NCBI RefSeq assembly: GCF_041435095.1
Contig: NZ_CP108025.1
Coordinates: forward strand, 4,216,001-4,280,000
Source of the DNA: Kitasatospora sp. NBC_00315
Lineage (GTDB): Bacteria; Actinomycetota; Actinomycetes; Streptomycetales; Streptomycetaceae
DNA: 64,000 nt
Reading direction: 5' to 3'
Made by a program: the position numbers and the translations under genes. Positions 46,034 to 54,005 of the stretch are shown here, one piece after another (within the stretch, counting starts at the first letter, position 1; every line of letters starts with the position of its first letter). The notes beneath the pieces were generated by a model, which was not told the origin of the DNA, did not search any database, and saw only the letters and a program-made list of their open reading frames with translations.

Positions 46034-46219
46034 ATGTCCGTCAGCACGCTCACCGGTATCTGCCCCGAATGCGAGACCGACCTGACCACCCCGCCGATGC
46101 TCCAGGGCGAGACCCTCTCCTGCCCCGAGTGCATGTTGACGCTGCGGGTGGAGGACGTCCAGGGCGGCGAGATCTCCCTGCAGATGGTCGAGGTCCAGCT
46201 TCGCGACTGGGGTCAGTAA
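46034..46219 (+). CDS. lysW: LysW-like amino-group carrier protein with C-terminal Gln
   Basis: A 61-residue acidic zinc-knuckle protein with two CPEC motifs (Cys10/13 and Cys30/33), the LysW/AmCP signature. Family members end EDWGE and carry the substrate's alpha-amino group on the gamma-carboxyl of the last Glu. This one ends RDWGQ; the final codon is CAG at 46214-46216, then TAA. Without a free gamma-carboxyl it would need deamidation before loading, as Pup needs Dop. CGGAGGA lies 6 nt before ATG. It is followed after 21 nt by the LysX-like ligase gene. Confidence 0.92.
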   Translation: MSVSTLTGICPECETDLTTPPMLQGETLSCPECMLTLRVEDVQGGEISLQMVEVQLRDWGQ

Positions 46220-46240
46220 CCCCGGATAGGAATTGCTCTC

Positions 46241-47092
46241 ATGGACCGCAGAATCGCCATTGTCGCGGACCGGATCGGCTGGGAGGAACGGCGGCTCATC
46301 GACGCCGCCCCCGGTCTCGGTCTGAGAATCGAATGGGTCAACGACGAGTCCCTCTGCCTCGGCCATCCGGATCCGGAGCCGCTCAAGGACTACGACGCCA
46401 TTCTCGTACGGAGCCGCAGCTACACCCGGGGCGGCCTGGTCGCCACCCTCGCCGAGGCGTCCCGGATACCGACGTTGAACTCCGCAGCCGCCATCCACGC
46501 CTGCGAGAACAAGTTGTCCCTGCGCGCCCTGCTCCGGGCCACCGACATACCGGTGACCGACTTCCGCCTCGTGCTGTCCCGCAAGGACTTCGAGAAGGCG
46601 CTGGTCGAGCTGCCGCCACCGGTGGTGCTGAAGCCCGTCTTCGGCGGCATGGGCAAGCGGGTCACCCTGCTGCGCGACGCGGACACCGCCGCGTCGGTCT
46701 ACGACTACGTCGAGGACCTCGGGCACGGCTTCGAACAGGCCTCCCTGGTCGAGCCCTACCTGAGCGGGGGTTCCTCGATCCGCTGCTTCGTCATCGGCCG
46801 TGACCTGGTCTCCGCCGCGGAGTTCAGCAGCGCCGGTACCGACTGGCGCAGCAACGCCGCGCTGGGCAACCAGCACCGCGCGGTGCGCCACGATCCCGAG
46901 GTGCTGAAGATCGTCGACAGCGTGGTGGACGCGCTCGGCGAGGGCATCTACGGCATCGATCTGTTCAAGACGCCCGACGGGTACGTCGTCAACGAGGTCA
47001 ACCACGCGCCGGCCTTCCGGGCGGTGGCCTCCGCGACCGGGGCGGACATCGCGACGGCCGTCGGCCGCTACGTTCGGGAGGTCGTCGGATGA
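46241..47092 (+). CDS. lysX: LysX-like ATP-grasp ligase
   Basis: A 283-residue RimK/LysX-type ATP-grasp enzyme. Landmarks are LNSAAAIHACENKLSLRALL, ATP-binding PVVLKPVFGGMGKRV, YLSGGSSIRCFVIG and catalytic-metal GYVVNEVNHAPAFRA (the N-E-V-N-H motif of LysX/ArgX). It should join the alpha-amine of an acidic amino acid to the carrier C-terminus. The specificity motif differs from canonical NEVNHTMEF, so glutamate versus aminoadipate cannot be decided. It overlaps the LysY gene by 4 bp. Confidence 0.9.
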   Translation: MDRRIAIVADRIGWEERRLIDAAPGLGLRIEWVNDESLCLGHPDPEPLKDYDAILVRSRSYTRGGLVATLAEASRIPTLNSAAAIHACENKLSLRALLRATDIPVTDFRLVLSRKDFEKALVELPPPVVLKPVFGGMGKRVTLLRDADTAASVYDYVEDLGHGFEQASLVEPYLSGGSSIRCFVIGRDLVSAAEFSSAGTDWRSNAALGNQHRAVRHDPEVLKIVDSVVDALGEGIYGIDLFKTPDGYVVNEVNHAPAFRAVASATGADIATAVGRYVREVVG

Positions 47093-48144
47093 TCCGGGTC
47101 GGATTGGTCGGAGCCTCCGGGCTCGCCGGCGGCGAACTGATCAGACTGGTGACCCAGCACCCCGAGCTGCGGCTGACCTACCTCGGCGGCTCCTCCAGCG
47201 TCGGGCGGCGCCCGTCCGAGCTCCACCCGAACCTGCGGCTGGACCTCGGGCTGGTCGTCGAACCGCTCACCGCGGACCTGTCCGACCGCTGTGACGTCGT
47301 CCTGCTGTCCACCCCGGCAGCCGTCTCGGCGGAGCTCGCGGCCCGGCTGGCCGACCAGGTGCCCTGTGTCATCGACCTCAGCGGAGCCTTCCGGATCCGT
47401 ACGCCGGAGCTGCACGAGCGCTGGTACCCCGGCGTGCACCGGCCGGAGGGACTGGCCGACCGGTTCGTCTACGGCGTCCCGGAGCTGATCGGCGACCAGC
47501 TGGTCGACGCCCCGCTGATCTCGCTGCCGGGCTGCTACGCCACCGCGATCACCCTCGGGCTCGCCCCGCTGGTGCTCTCGCTCGGTCTGGACCTCAAGAC
47601 CGTGGTGGTCGACGGCAAGAGCGGTTCCAGCGGCGGCGGCCTGCAGCTGCGGACCGCCGACCTGCACCCGCTGCGCAACGGCGCCATCGCGCCGTACGCG
47701 CCGGTGGGGCACCGCCACGCGGCGGAGGTCGGCGACTTCCTGGCGCAGGGCAAGCCCGGCCGGATCGGTTCGCTGAGCATGTCCGCGTACGGGGTGTCGC
47801 ACGTCCGCGGGCTGATGGCCAGCTCGTACGTGTTCACCGACGACGAGGTGGACGCACGGATGTTGCAGCGGGCCTACCTGCGGTTCTACAAGGACCACCC
47901 GTTCGTGCGGGTCCGCCGGCACAACGAGACGCTCATCCCCGTCCCCGACCCGCAGGCGGTGCTCGGGTCCAACTACTGCGACGTGACCGTGCTGCACGAC
48001 CCGGACGGCGGCCGCATCGTCGTGCTGGCCGCGCTGGACAACCTGGTCAAGGGCGCGGCGGGACAGGCCGTACAGGTCATCAACAAGCGGTTCTCGCTCC
48101 CGGAGGAGACCGGGCTGACGATGCAGCCGGTGATGCCGGCATGA
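47089..48144 (+). CDS. lysY: LysY/ArgC-like carrier-acyl-phosphate reductase
   Basis: A 351-residue NADPH-dependent semialdehyde dehydrogenase of the ArgC/LysY family. The nucleotide motif is VGLVGASGLAGGEL, the catalytic Cys149 lies in LPGCYATA, and SGSSGGGLQLRTADLH plus the His region PVGHRHAAEV are family-typical. It would reduce the carrier-bound acyl phosphate to the aldehyde. Start ATG overlaps LysX and its end overlaps LysZ (ATGA both times), supporting one translational unit. Confidence 0.92.
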   Translation: MIRVGLVGASGLAGGELIRLVTQHPELRLTYLGGSSSVGRRPSELHPNLRLDLGLVVEPLTADLSDRCDVVLLSTPAAVSAELAARLADQVPCVIDLSGAFRIRTPELHERWYPGVHRPEGLADRFVYGVPELIGDQLVDAPLISLPGCYATAITLGLAPLVLSLGLDLKTVVVDGKSGSSGGGLQLRTADLHPLRNGAIAPYAPVGHRHAAEVGDFLAQGKPGRIGSLSMSAYGVSHVRGLMASSYVFTDDEVDARMLQRAYLRFYKDHPFVRVRRHNETLIPVPDPQAVLGSNYCDVTVLHDPDGGRIVVLAALDNLVKGAAGQAVQVINKRFSLPEETGLTMQPVMPA

Positions 48145-48944
48145 GCGCCGCCGCGTCCGAGGGCGCCCCCGCGGTCGTCAAGCTCGGCGGTTCCACCCTG
48201 GACGCGATGTCCGAGGCCTGGTGGGACGATCTGGCCGAGCACGGCCGGAGCCACCCGCTCGTCCTGGTGCACGGCTGGTCCAAGCCACTGCGGGAGCTGC
48301 GGCCCGAGTACGCCGAGCCCTCGGCGGTGCTGCGCGACCGGTACGGCAACCAGAGCCGGTGGACGACGCCCGCGGTCATCGCCGACATCAAGAAGGTCAG
48401 CGCCGAGATCGCCGGGCAGGTCGCCGGCCTGCTCGGGGCCCGGGGCATCACCACCGAGCACCTGATCGGCAGCGACGGCCTGGTCCGGGCGGGCGAGGGC
48501 GAACGCTGGTGGTGGCAGGGCAAGCAGCTGGTCGAGCTGGACAACCTGGTCGGGCCCATCACCGGGGTCGAGCCGGCCCTGTTGAAGGACCTGCGGCCGG
48601 GGCACTGCCTGCTCGTCACTCCGCTCGCCCGCAACGGCGCCGGAGCCGAGGTCAACACCGACGCCGACCGGGCCGCGGCCGCCGTCGCCGGGGCCTGCGG
48701 TGCGAGGGACCTGGTCCTGGTCACCGACGTCACACACCTGCTGATCGACGGGGAACCGGTGCGCCGGATCTCCGCGAAGGCCGCGGCCGAGTTCCGCGAC
48801 AAGGGCGCCACCGGCGGCATGCGCAAGAAACTGCGCGCCGCCGGCGAGGCACTGGACCACGGCGTGGAGCGGGTCGTCATCGGCAGCGCGCCCGTCACGG
48901 ACCTGCTCGCCGCCCGCACCGGCACCGTCATCACGCGAACGTGA
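48141..48944 (+). CDS. lysZ: LysZ/ArgB-like carrier-acyl kinase
   Basis: A 267-residue amino-acid kinase. The N-terminal VVKLGGSTLD is the phosphate loop, the acylglutamate region reads VLVHGWSKPLREL, and the ATP part reads NTDADRAAAAVA and GGMRKKLRAAGEAL. The canonical HGGG is changed to HGWSK, as in LysZ-type enzymes. It phosphorylates the side-chain carboxyl of the carrier-bound amino acid. It pairs with the preceding LysY reductase. Confidence 0.9.
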   Translation: MSAAASEGAPAVVKLGGSTLDAMSEAWWDDLAEHGRSHPLVLVHGWSKPLRELRPEYAEPSAVLRDRYGNQSRWTTPAVIADIKKVSAEIAGQVAGLLGARGITTEHLIGSDGLVRAGEGERWWWQGKQLVELDNLVGPITGVEPALLKDLRPGHCLLVTPLARNGAGAEVNTDADRAAAAVAGACGARDLVLVTDVTHLLIDGEPVRRISAKAAAEFRDKGATGGMRKKLRAAGEALDHGVERVVIGSAPVTDLLAARTGTVITRT

Positions 48945-48955
48945 GGAGCGAGGAC

Positions 48956-49519
48956 GTGACGCAACCCCGTGTACTGGTCGTCAACAACGGAACCCTGTCA
49001 CTGAAACAGCTCCGCTCCCGCTTCGAGGAACTGGGCTCCGCCACCGACGTGGTGGACGCGGCCTCGGTGCCCGCCGGGCTCGACGGCCGCTACCAGGCGA
49101 TCGTCCTCAGCGGTACCAAGGTGCGGGCCTACGACCGCGAGTTCTACAAACCGCTCGTCGACCTCGTCACGAGCGCCGGCGTCCCCGTGTTCGGGATCTG
49201 CGGCGGGATGCAGATCCTCGCCGTCTCGGCCGGCGGCCGGCTGGCCGAGGGCCCCCAGCGGGTCGGGGGCTTCACGGTGCAGGTCGACAAGGAGGACCCG
49301 CTCTTCACCCACGTGAAGCCCTCGGTGACGGTCTTCCACCGCCACACCCTCTATCTCCAGGAGGCCCCGGAGGGCTACCGCTCCATCGGCCGCTCCGAGC
49401 ACGCACCCGTGGAGTTCCTGCGCTCCGAGGACGGCCGGATCTACGGCGCGCAGGCCCACCTGGAGTTCCGGCAGGACGGTCTGGAGATCCTGCGGGGATT
49501 CACGCAGCTCTACCGGTGA
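48956..49519 (+). CDS. Class I glutamine-amidotransferase-like hydrolase
   Basis: A 187-residue stand-alone GATase domain with an intact triad: Cys82 in FGICGGMQIL, His168 and Glu170 in AQAHLEF. It resembles GuaA-type domains and peptidase-C26 enzymes (PuuD, gamma-glutamyl hydrolase) that cut gamma-glutamyl amides. No synthetase partner is adjacent. Two related roles fit the carrier cluster: deamidating the carrier's terminal Gln to Glu, and hydrolysing the finished product from that residue in place of the missing LysK. Both are hydrolysis of the same side-chain amide (inference). GTG start. Confidence 0.85.
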   Translation: MTQPRVLVVNNGTLSLKQLRSRFEELGSATDVVDAASVPAGLDGRYQAIVLSGTKVRAYDREFYKPLVDLVTSAGVPVFGICGGMQILAVSAGGRLAEGPQRVGGFTVQVDKEDPLFTHVKPSVTVFHRHTLYLQEAPEGYRSIGRSEHAPVEFLRSEDGRIYGAQAHLEFRQDGLEILRGFTQLYR

Positions 49520-49587
49520 CCGGCGGTGCGTCCGGGCCGCACCGGACGCACTTCACTGAACCCCTCTACGTGACAAAGGACTTGGCA

Positions 49588-50706
49588 ATGACTGCTCTGG
49601 AAGAAACGCAGCAGCCCGCGTTCACCGTCCATCTCAACGGCAGCGGCGGCAGCATCAGGGGCTGGGTGGTCGCCGACACGCTCGTCGACGGCCTCGCCAT
49701 GGGTGGCACCCGGATGACCACCGGGGTCACCGAGGAGGAGGTGCGCGGCCTGGCCCGCGACATGACCGACAAGTTCACCCTGGCCGGCCTGCGCATCGGC
49801 GGCGCCAAGGCCGGCATCGTCTCCGACGGCACCGACCGCGAGGCGACCTTCCGTACCTTCGGCCGCACCGTGAAGCCGCTGCTGCACGGCGGCATCCACC
49901 TCGGCATCGACATGGGCGTCACCCCCGCCGACCGGGCGGTCTTCTTCGACGAGGCCGGCTACGACCCGCGCTTTCGCCAGGGCGCCCCGGACATGCCGAT
50001 CGACTGGCGCACCTACTACGAGCCGCTGATCGACTGCACCGGCCACGGGGTGGGAGTGGCCGCGGTCACCGCCCTGGAGGCGAGCGGTCGCACCGGGCCG
50101 GCCCGGGTCGTGGTGCAGGGCTTCGGCGCGGTGGGCCGCGCGGTCGCCGCCTTCCTGGAGGACCGCGGCCACGTTGTGGTCGGCGTCGCCGACGTGCAGG
50201 GCACCATCAGCGCGGACCGGCTGCCGGTGGCCGACCTGGTCGCCGTCACCGACGAGTTCGGACGGATCGACCGCTCCCGCCTGCCGCAGGGGGTCACCGT
50301 CTCCGGCGAGCCGGACGCCTGGCTCGACCTCGACGCCGACCTGCTGGTCCTCGCGGCGCAGAAGTACGCGATCAACGCCGAGAACGTGCACCGGCTGCGG
50401 CCGGGCCTGGTGGTCGAGGGCGCCAACCTCGCCTCGACCGCGCAGGCGCGGGAGAAGGTGTCGGCCGCGGGCGCGGTCCTGGTCCCCGGGGTGATCGCCA
50501 ACATCGGCGGCGCCGCCTCCGCGGCCCTGGCCGTCACCCGGGTCGTCCCGTTCGACCTCGCGGCGGACGCCCGCAAGGCCTGGGTCTTCGACTGGGTCGG
50601 CGACCGGGTCCGGGAGAACACCCGGGACCTCCTGGAGATCGCCGCGGCCAAGGCCGGGGACCCGCTCCCCGAGCTGCTCGCCGCCCGTCGTCAGGCCCGC
50701 CGATGA
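49588..50706 (+). CDS. Glu/Leu/Phe/Val-dehydrogenase-like protein
   Basis: A 372-residue NAD(P)-dependent amino-acid dehydrogenase. The catalytic-Lys region is LAGLRIGGAKAGI, the dinucleotide motif is VVVQGFGAVGRAVAAFL, and the substrate region is VVEGANLASTAQA. It would aminate a 2-oxo acid with ammonia, or supply or recycle glutamate, so it could use ammonia from the amidotransferase-like enzyme. AAAGGA lies 8 nt before ATG. It overlaps the AMP-ligase gene by 4 bp. Its exact amino acid cannot be read. Confidence 0.85.
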   Translation: MTALEETQQPAFTVHLNGSGGSIRGWVVADTLVDGLAMGGTRMTTGVTEEEVRGLARDMTDKFTLAGLRIGGAKAGIVSDGTDREATFRTFGRTVKPLLHGGIHLGIDMGVTPADRAVFFDEAGYDPRFRQGAPDMPIDWRTYYEPLIDCTGHGVGVAAVTALEASGRTGPARVVVQGFGAVGRAVAAFLEDRGHVVVGVADVQGTISADRLPVADLVAVTDEFGRIDRSRLPQGVTVSGEPDAWLDLDADLLVLAAQKYAINAENVHRLRPGLVVEGANLASTAQAREKVSAAGAVLVPGVIANIGGAASAALAVTRVVPFDLAADARKAWVFDWVGDRVRENTRDLLEIAAAKAGDPLPELLAARRQARR

Positions 50707-52358
50707 GCACCGTGACGAGCCCCGCCGCGGCCGGCCTCGCCGGCACCGACCGGAGCGCGGAGTACCGCCGGCGCGGCTGGTGGCGGGACGAGACCTTCCT
50801 CGACGACCTGTACCGGCAGGCGCGCGAGCGGCCGCACAAGCTCGCCATCGCCGGCCGCCGGCTGGCCGAGGCCAGGACCGACACGCTCGACTACGCCGAC
50901 CTGGCCCGGCTGACCGACCGCTTCGCCGGCGCCCTGCTGGAACTCGGCGTGCAGCGCGGCGACTTCGTCGCGGTCCAGCTCCCCAACCGGTGGGAGATGG
51001 TGCCGCTGATGTTCGCCTGCATGCGGGTCGGCGCGGCCATCTGCCCGATCACCCCGGCCTGCCGCGAGGACGAGCTGCGCTACCGTCTCGCGCTCACCGA
51101 GGCCAAGGTGTGCATCACCGTGGCGCAGTGGGAGGGCTACCCGCTGGCCCGCGCCGTGGTCGACAACCTGAAGGCGGAACTGCCCCTGGAGCACGTGGTG
51201 GTGGTGGGCGGTCACACCCCCGAGGGCGCGATCGACTTCCACGACCACTTCGTGGCGATCCCCCGGGAGGAGAGCGCCGGCGCGCTCGACGGCCTGGCGC
51301 TCACCGCCGACGACCCGTTCGTGGTGCTGTTCACCTCCGGCACCACCGGCGAGTCCAAGGGCGTCCTGCACAGCCAGAACACCGTCCACTCGGCCATCCG
51401 CGGCTACGTCGACACCTTCCTGCTCCGTGACGACCTCGTCGTCGCCGTCACCACCCCGCTGATCCACTACTCCGGTTTCGGACAGGGCGTGCTCGCCAGC
51501 GTGATGCTCGGCGGCACCGCCGCCTTCCAGGACATCCAGCACAACGCCGGTCTCCTGGACCTGGTCGAACGCTACGGCGCCACCATGCTGTACGGGCCGC
51601 CGCCCACCCTCACGGACGTGGCCCAGACCCAGCGCGCCGACCCGCACGACGTCTCCACCCTGCGCCACGTGGTCACCGGCGCCGCGCCGGTGCTCCAGCA
51701 ACTGGTGGACGAGCTGCGGGACGCGCTCGGCGCGCGGACGTACTCGGTGTGGGGCATGTCCGAGTTCGGACCGGTCACCATCAGCCGGCTCGACTACAAC
51801 CAGGACTGGGCTGCGCACAGTCACGGCCGGCCGATCGACTCCATGGAGATCCGCATCGATGCCTGCCACGACCCCAGCCAGCGAGCCTCGGTCGGCCGGC
51901 TGCGGGTCCGCGGCGGATCGCGGGCGCTCGGCTACTACAAGCGCGAGGACGTCTTCGACGCCGAGGTCACCGGTGACGGGTGGTTCGACACCGGCGACGT
52001 GGCCCGTGACGACGGTCGCGGTGGTATCCGCATCCTGGGCCGCGCCAAGGACACCATCCTGCGCGACGGCATCGTGGTGCCGATGGCCGAGCTGGAGGCG
52101 ATCATCGCCCGGCACCCCGGTGTGGCCGACGCCGCGCTGGTCGGTCCCACCGGCCAGGTCGACGACCCGATCCTGGCGGTCGTCGTCCCGCGCGGCGACC
52201 GTCACCCCACCCTGGACGACCTCCGCGCCCACCTGAGCGCGGCGGGCCAGGACGCGCGGTTCCTCCCCGAACGGCTGGAGCTCGTCGAGTCGTTGCCCAA
52301 GACCCTCACCGGGAAGGTCCGCAAGATCGAACTCCGGCAGCGGTACGCCGGATCCTGA
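50703..52358 (+). CDS. AMP-dependent acid-CoA/amide ligase (ANL family)
   Basis: A 551-residue ANL adenylating enzyme. The P-loop is FTSGTTGESKGVLHS, the A5-type motif SVWGMSEFGPV, A7 WFDTGDVARDD, A8 GRAKDTILRDG, and the C-terminal catalytic Lys lies in PKTLTGKVRK. It resembles cyclohexanecarboxylate/medium-chain acyl-CoA ligases. It could activate a carboxylate for the ACAD-like enzymes, or for amide bond formation. Its ATG overlaps the dehydrogenase stop (ATGA). A 219-nt gap follows. Confidence 0.88.
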   Translation: MSTVTSPAAAGLAGTDRSAEYRRRGWWRDETFLDDLYRQARERPHKLAIAGRRLAEARTDTLDYADLARLTDRFAGALLELGVQRGDFVAVQLPNRWEMVPLMFACMRVGAAICPITPACREDELRYRLALTEAKVCITVAQWEGYPLARAVVDNLKAELPLEHVVVVGGHTPEGAIDFHDHFVAIPREESAGALDGLALTADDPFVVLFTSGTTGESKGVLHSQNTVHSAIRGYVDTFLLRDDLVVAVTTPLIHYSGFGQGVLASVMLGGTAAFQDIQHNAGLLDLVERYGATMLYGPPPTLTDVAQTQRADPHDVSTLRHVVTGAAPVLQQLVDELRDALGARTYSVWGMSEFGPVTISRLDYNQDWAAHSHGRPIDSMEIRIDACHDPSQRASVGRLRVRGGSRALGYYKREDVFDAEVTGDGWFDTGDVARDDGRGGIRILGRAKDTILRDGIVVPMAELEAIIARHPGVADAALVGPTGQVDDPILAVVVPRGDRHPTLDDLRAHLSAAGQDARFLPERLELVESLPKTLTGKVRKIELRQRYAGS

Positions 52359-52577
52359 TCCCGGTGCGGGCACGGCATCCCCCGGCCGTGCCCGCACCGC
52401 CGCCCGTCCGCTCCGGCGCGCTCCGTCCACGCTGCCACGCCGCTGCGTCGTCCGCGTCGTCCGTGAGTCCGCGGTCGATCGGAGGTACGGCGGCCCCATC
52501 CGCCGCCGCCCGAACGCCGTCGCCCGAACGCCGTAGCCCCGTCCCCGCACGCCGAGCCCTATCCGTTGGAGAGAGCC

Positions 52578-53846
52578 ATGTCCAAGCCCGCGCCGGTCAT
52601 CATGTCGGCGACCCTCGCCGCCGACGAGGCGCTGGAAGCCCGGCGTCTGGCCGGGGAGCAGGTGCTCTCCCTGGCCGGTGGCGAGATCGGCCTCCCGGTC
52701 GCGCCGGGGCTGGCGGAGCAGCTCGGCAGGGCGGCGGGCCGCAACGCCTACGGCCCCGTCGCCGGCAGTCCGGAGCTGCGTGCCGCCGCCGCCGGGTACT
52801 GGGGGCGGCGGGGCCTGGCCACCGACCCCGGTCTGGTGGTCGCCGGTCCGGGCAGCAAGGCCCTGCTCTTCGCCCTGTTGCTGGCGATCGGCGGCGACGT
52901 GGTGGTGCCGGTGCCGAGCTGGGTGAGCTACACGGCGCAGGCCGAACTCGCCGGCGCCCGGCCGATTCCGGTGCCCACCCCGGTGGGGGAGGGCGGCGTG
53001 CCCGATCCGGCGGCGCTGTTCGAGGCCGTCACCCGCGCCCGCGCCACCGGGCTGAACCCCCGCATCGTCATCGTCACCCTTCCCGACAACCCGACCGGCA
53101 CCATGGCGGCGACCGGGACCGTCCGCAGGCTGGCCAGGCTGGCCCGGGAGCTCGATCTGGTCCTCGTCTCGGACGAGATCTACGGCGACCTGGTCTTCGA
53201 CCCGGCCCACCAGCCGGTCTCCCCGGCGGTGTTCGCGCCGGAGCGAACGGTGATCACCACCGGGCTGAGCAAGAACCTGGCGCTCGGCGGCTGGCGCACC
53301 GGCGTGGCCAGGCTTCCCGAGGGCCCGTCGGGCCGGCTGTTGCACACCCGGCTGGTGAACATCGCCAGCCAGCTCTGGTCCAGCGCGGCCGCGCCGGTGC
53401 AGGCCGCCGCGGCGTACGCCTTCGAGGAGCCGGAGGAGATCGTCGCGCACGTCGCCGCGTCCCGGCGGCTGCACGAGCTCGTCGTCCGGGCGGCGGCGGA
53501 GTCGTTCAACGCGGTCGGCGCCGAGCTGGCGCCGGTCCGGGCGACCTGTTACCTCTACCCCGACTTCGAGCCGCTCCGGGAGCACCTCGCCCGGGCGCAC
53601 GGGGTGCGGGGCGGCGACGAACTCGCCGCACTGCTCGCGCAGCGGTACGGCGTGGGCGTGGTGGCGGGCACCGCCTTCGGCGAGGGCCCGGGCGCGCTGC
53701 GGATCCGGGCCGCCACCAGCCGGCTCTACGGCGGGACCGACGCCGAGCGCACCGCCGCCCTGGCCGCCGGCGACCCGCTCGGACTGCCGTGGATCAGGGC
53801 CTCCCTGGACCGGATCGGCGAGGTCCTCGCGGACCTGGCCGGATAG
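52578..53846 (+). CDS. PLP-dependent class I/II aminotransferase
   Basis: A 422-residue fold-type I aminotransferase. PLP-Lys232 lies in TTGLSKNLALGGWRTG, with VTLPDNPTGTM, VSDEIYGDLVF and GALRIRAATSRLY (carboxylate Arg). It is not of the LysJ/ArgD class (class III), so it is not the standard enzyme for the carrier-bound aldehyde; it may act on a 2-oxo acid precursor or a modified aldehyde. GGAGAG lies 5 nt before ATG. The 219 nt upstream are repetitive CGTC/GCCG-rich sequence with no gene. Confidence 0.88.
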   Translation: MSKPAPVIMSATLAADEALEARRLAGEQVLSLAGGEIGLPVAPGLAEQLGRAAGRNAYGPVAGSPELRAAAAGYWGRRGLATDPGLVVAGPGSKALLFALLLAIGGDVVVPVPSWVSYTAQAELAGARPIPVPTPVGEGGVPDPAALFEAVTRARATGLNPRIVIVTLPDNPTGTMAATGTVRRLARLARELDLVLVSDEIYGDLVFDPAHQPVSPAVFAPERTVITTGLSKNLALGGWRTGVARLPEGPSGRLLHTRLVNIASQLWSSAAAPVQAAAAYAFEEPEEIVAHVAASRRLHELVVRAAAESFNAVGAELAPVRATCYLYPDFEPLREHLARAHGVRGGDELAALLAQRYGVGVVAGTAFGEGPGALRIRAATSRLYGGTDAERTAALAAGDPLGLPWIRASLDRIGEVLADLAG

Positions 53847-54005
53847 CCGGCCGCCCTGCCCACCCCGGTCCGCCCCGCCCTGCCCACTCCGCCCCGCCCG
53901 CCCCGCCGGCCCCACTCCGGCGCTCTCCCGCCCCGCCCACCTCGCCCCGGCCGCGGCCGACGGGCCCGACCCACACGACCAGTCCCACCCCGAAGGAGAT
54001 CCCAC

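Noticed and set aside
46034..48944. Primary arginine or lysine biosynthesis operon
   Set aside because: argJ, argD, LysK and LysJ types are missing, and the genes are joined to AMP-ligase, FAH, ACAD and butyrolactone regulators, which fits secondary metabolism better.
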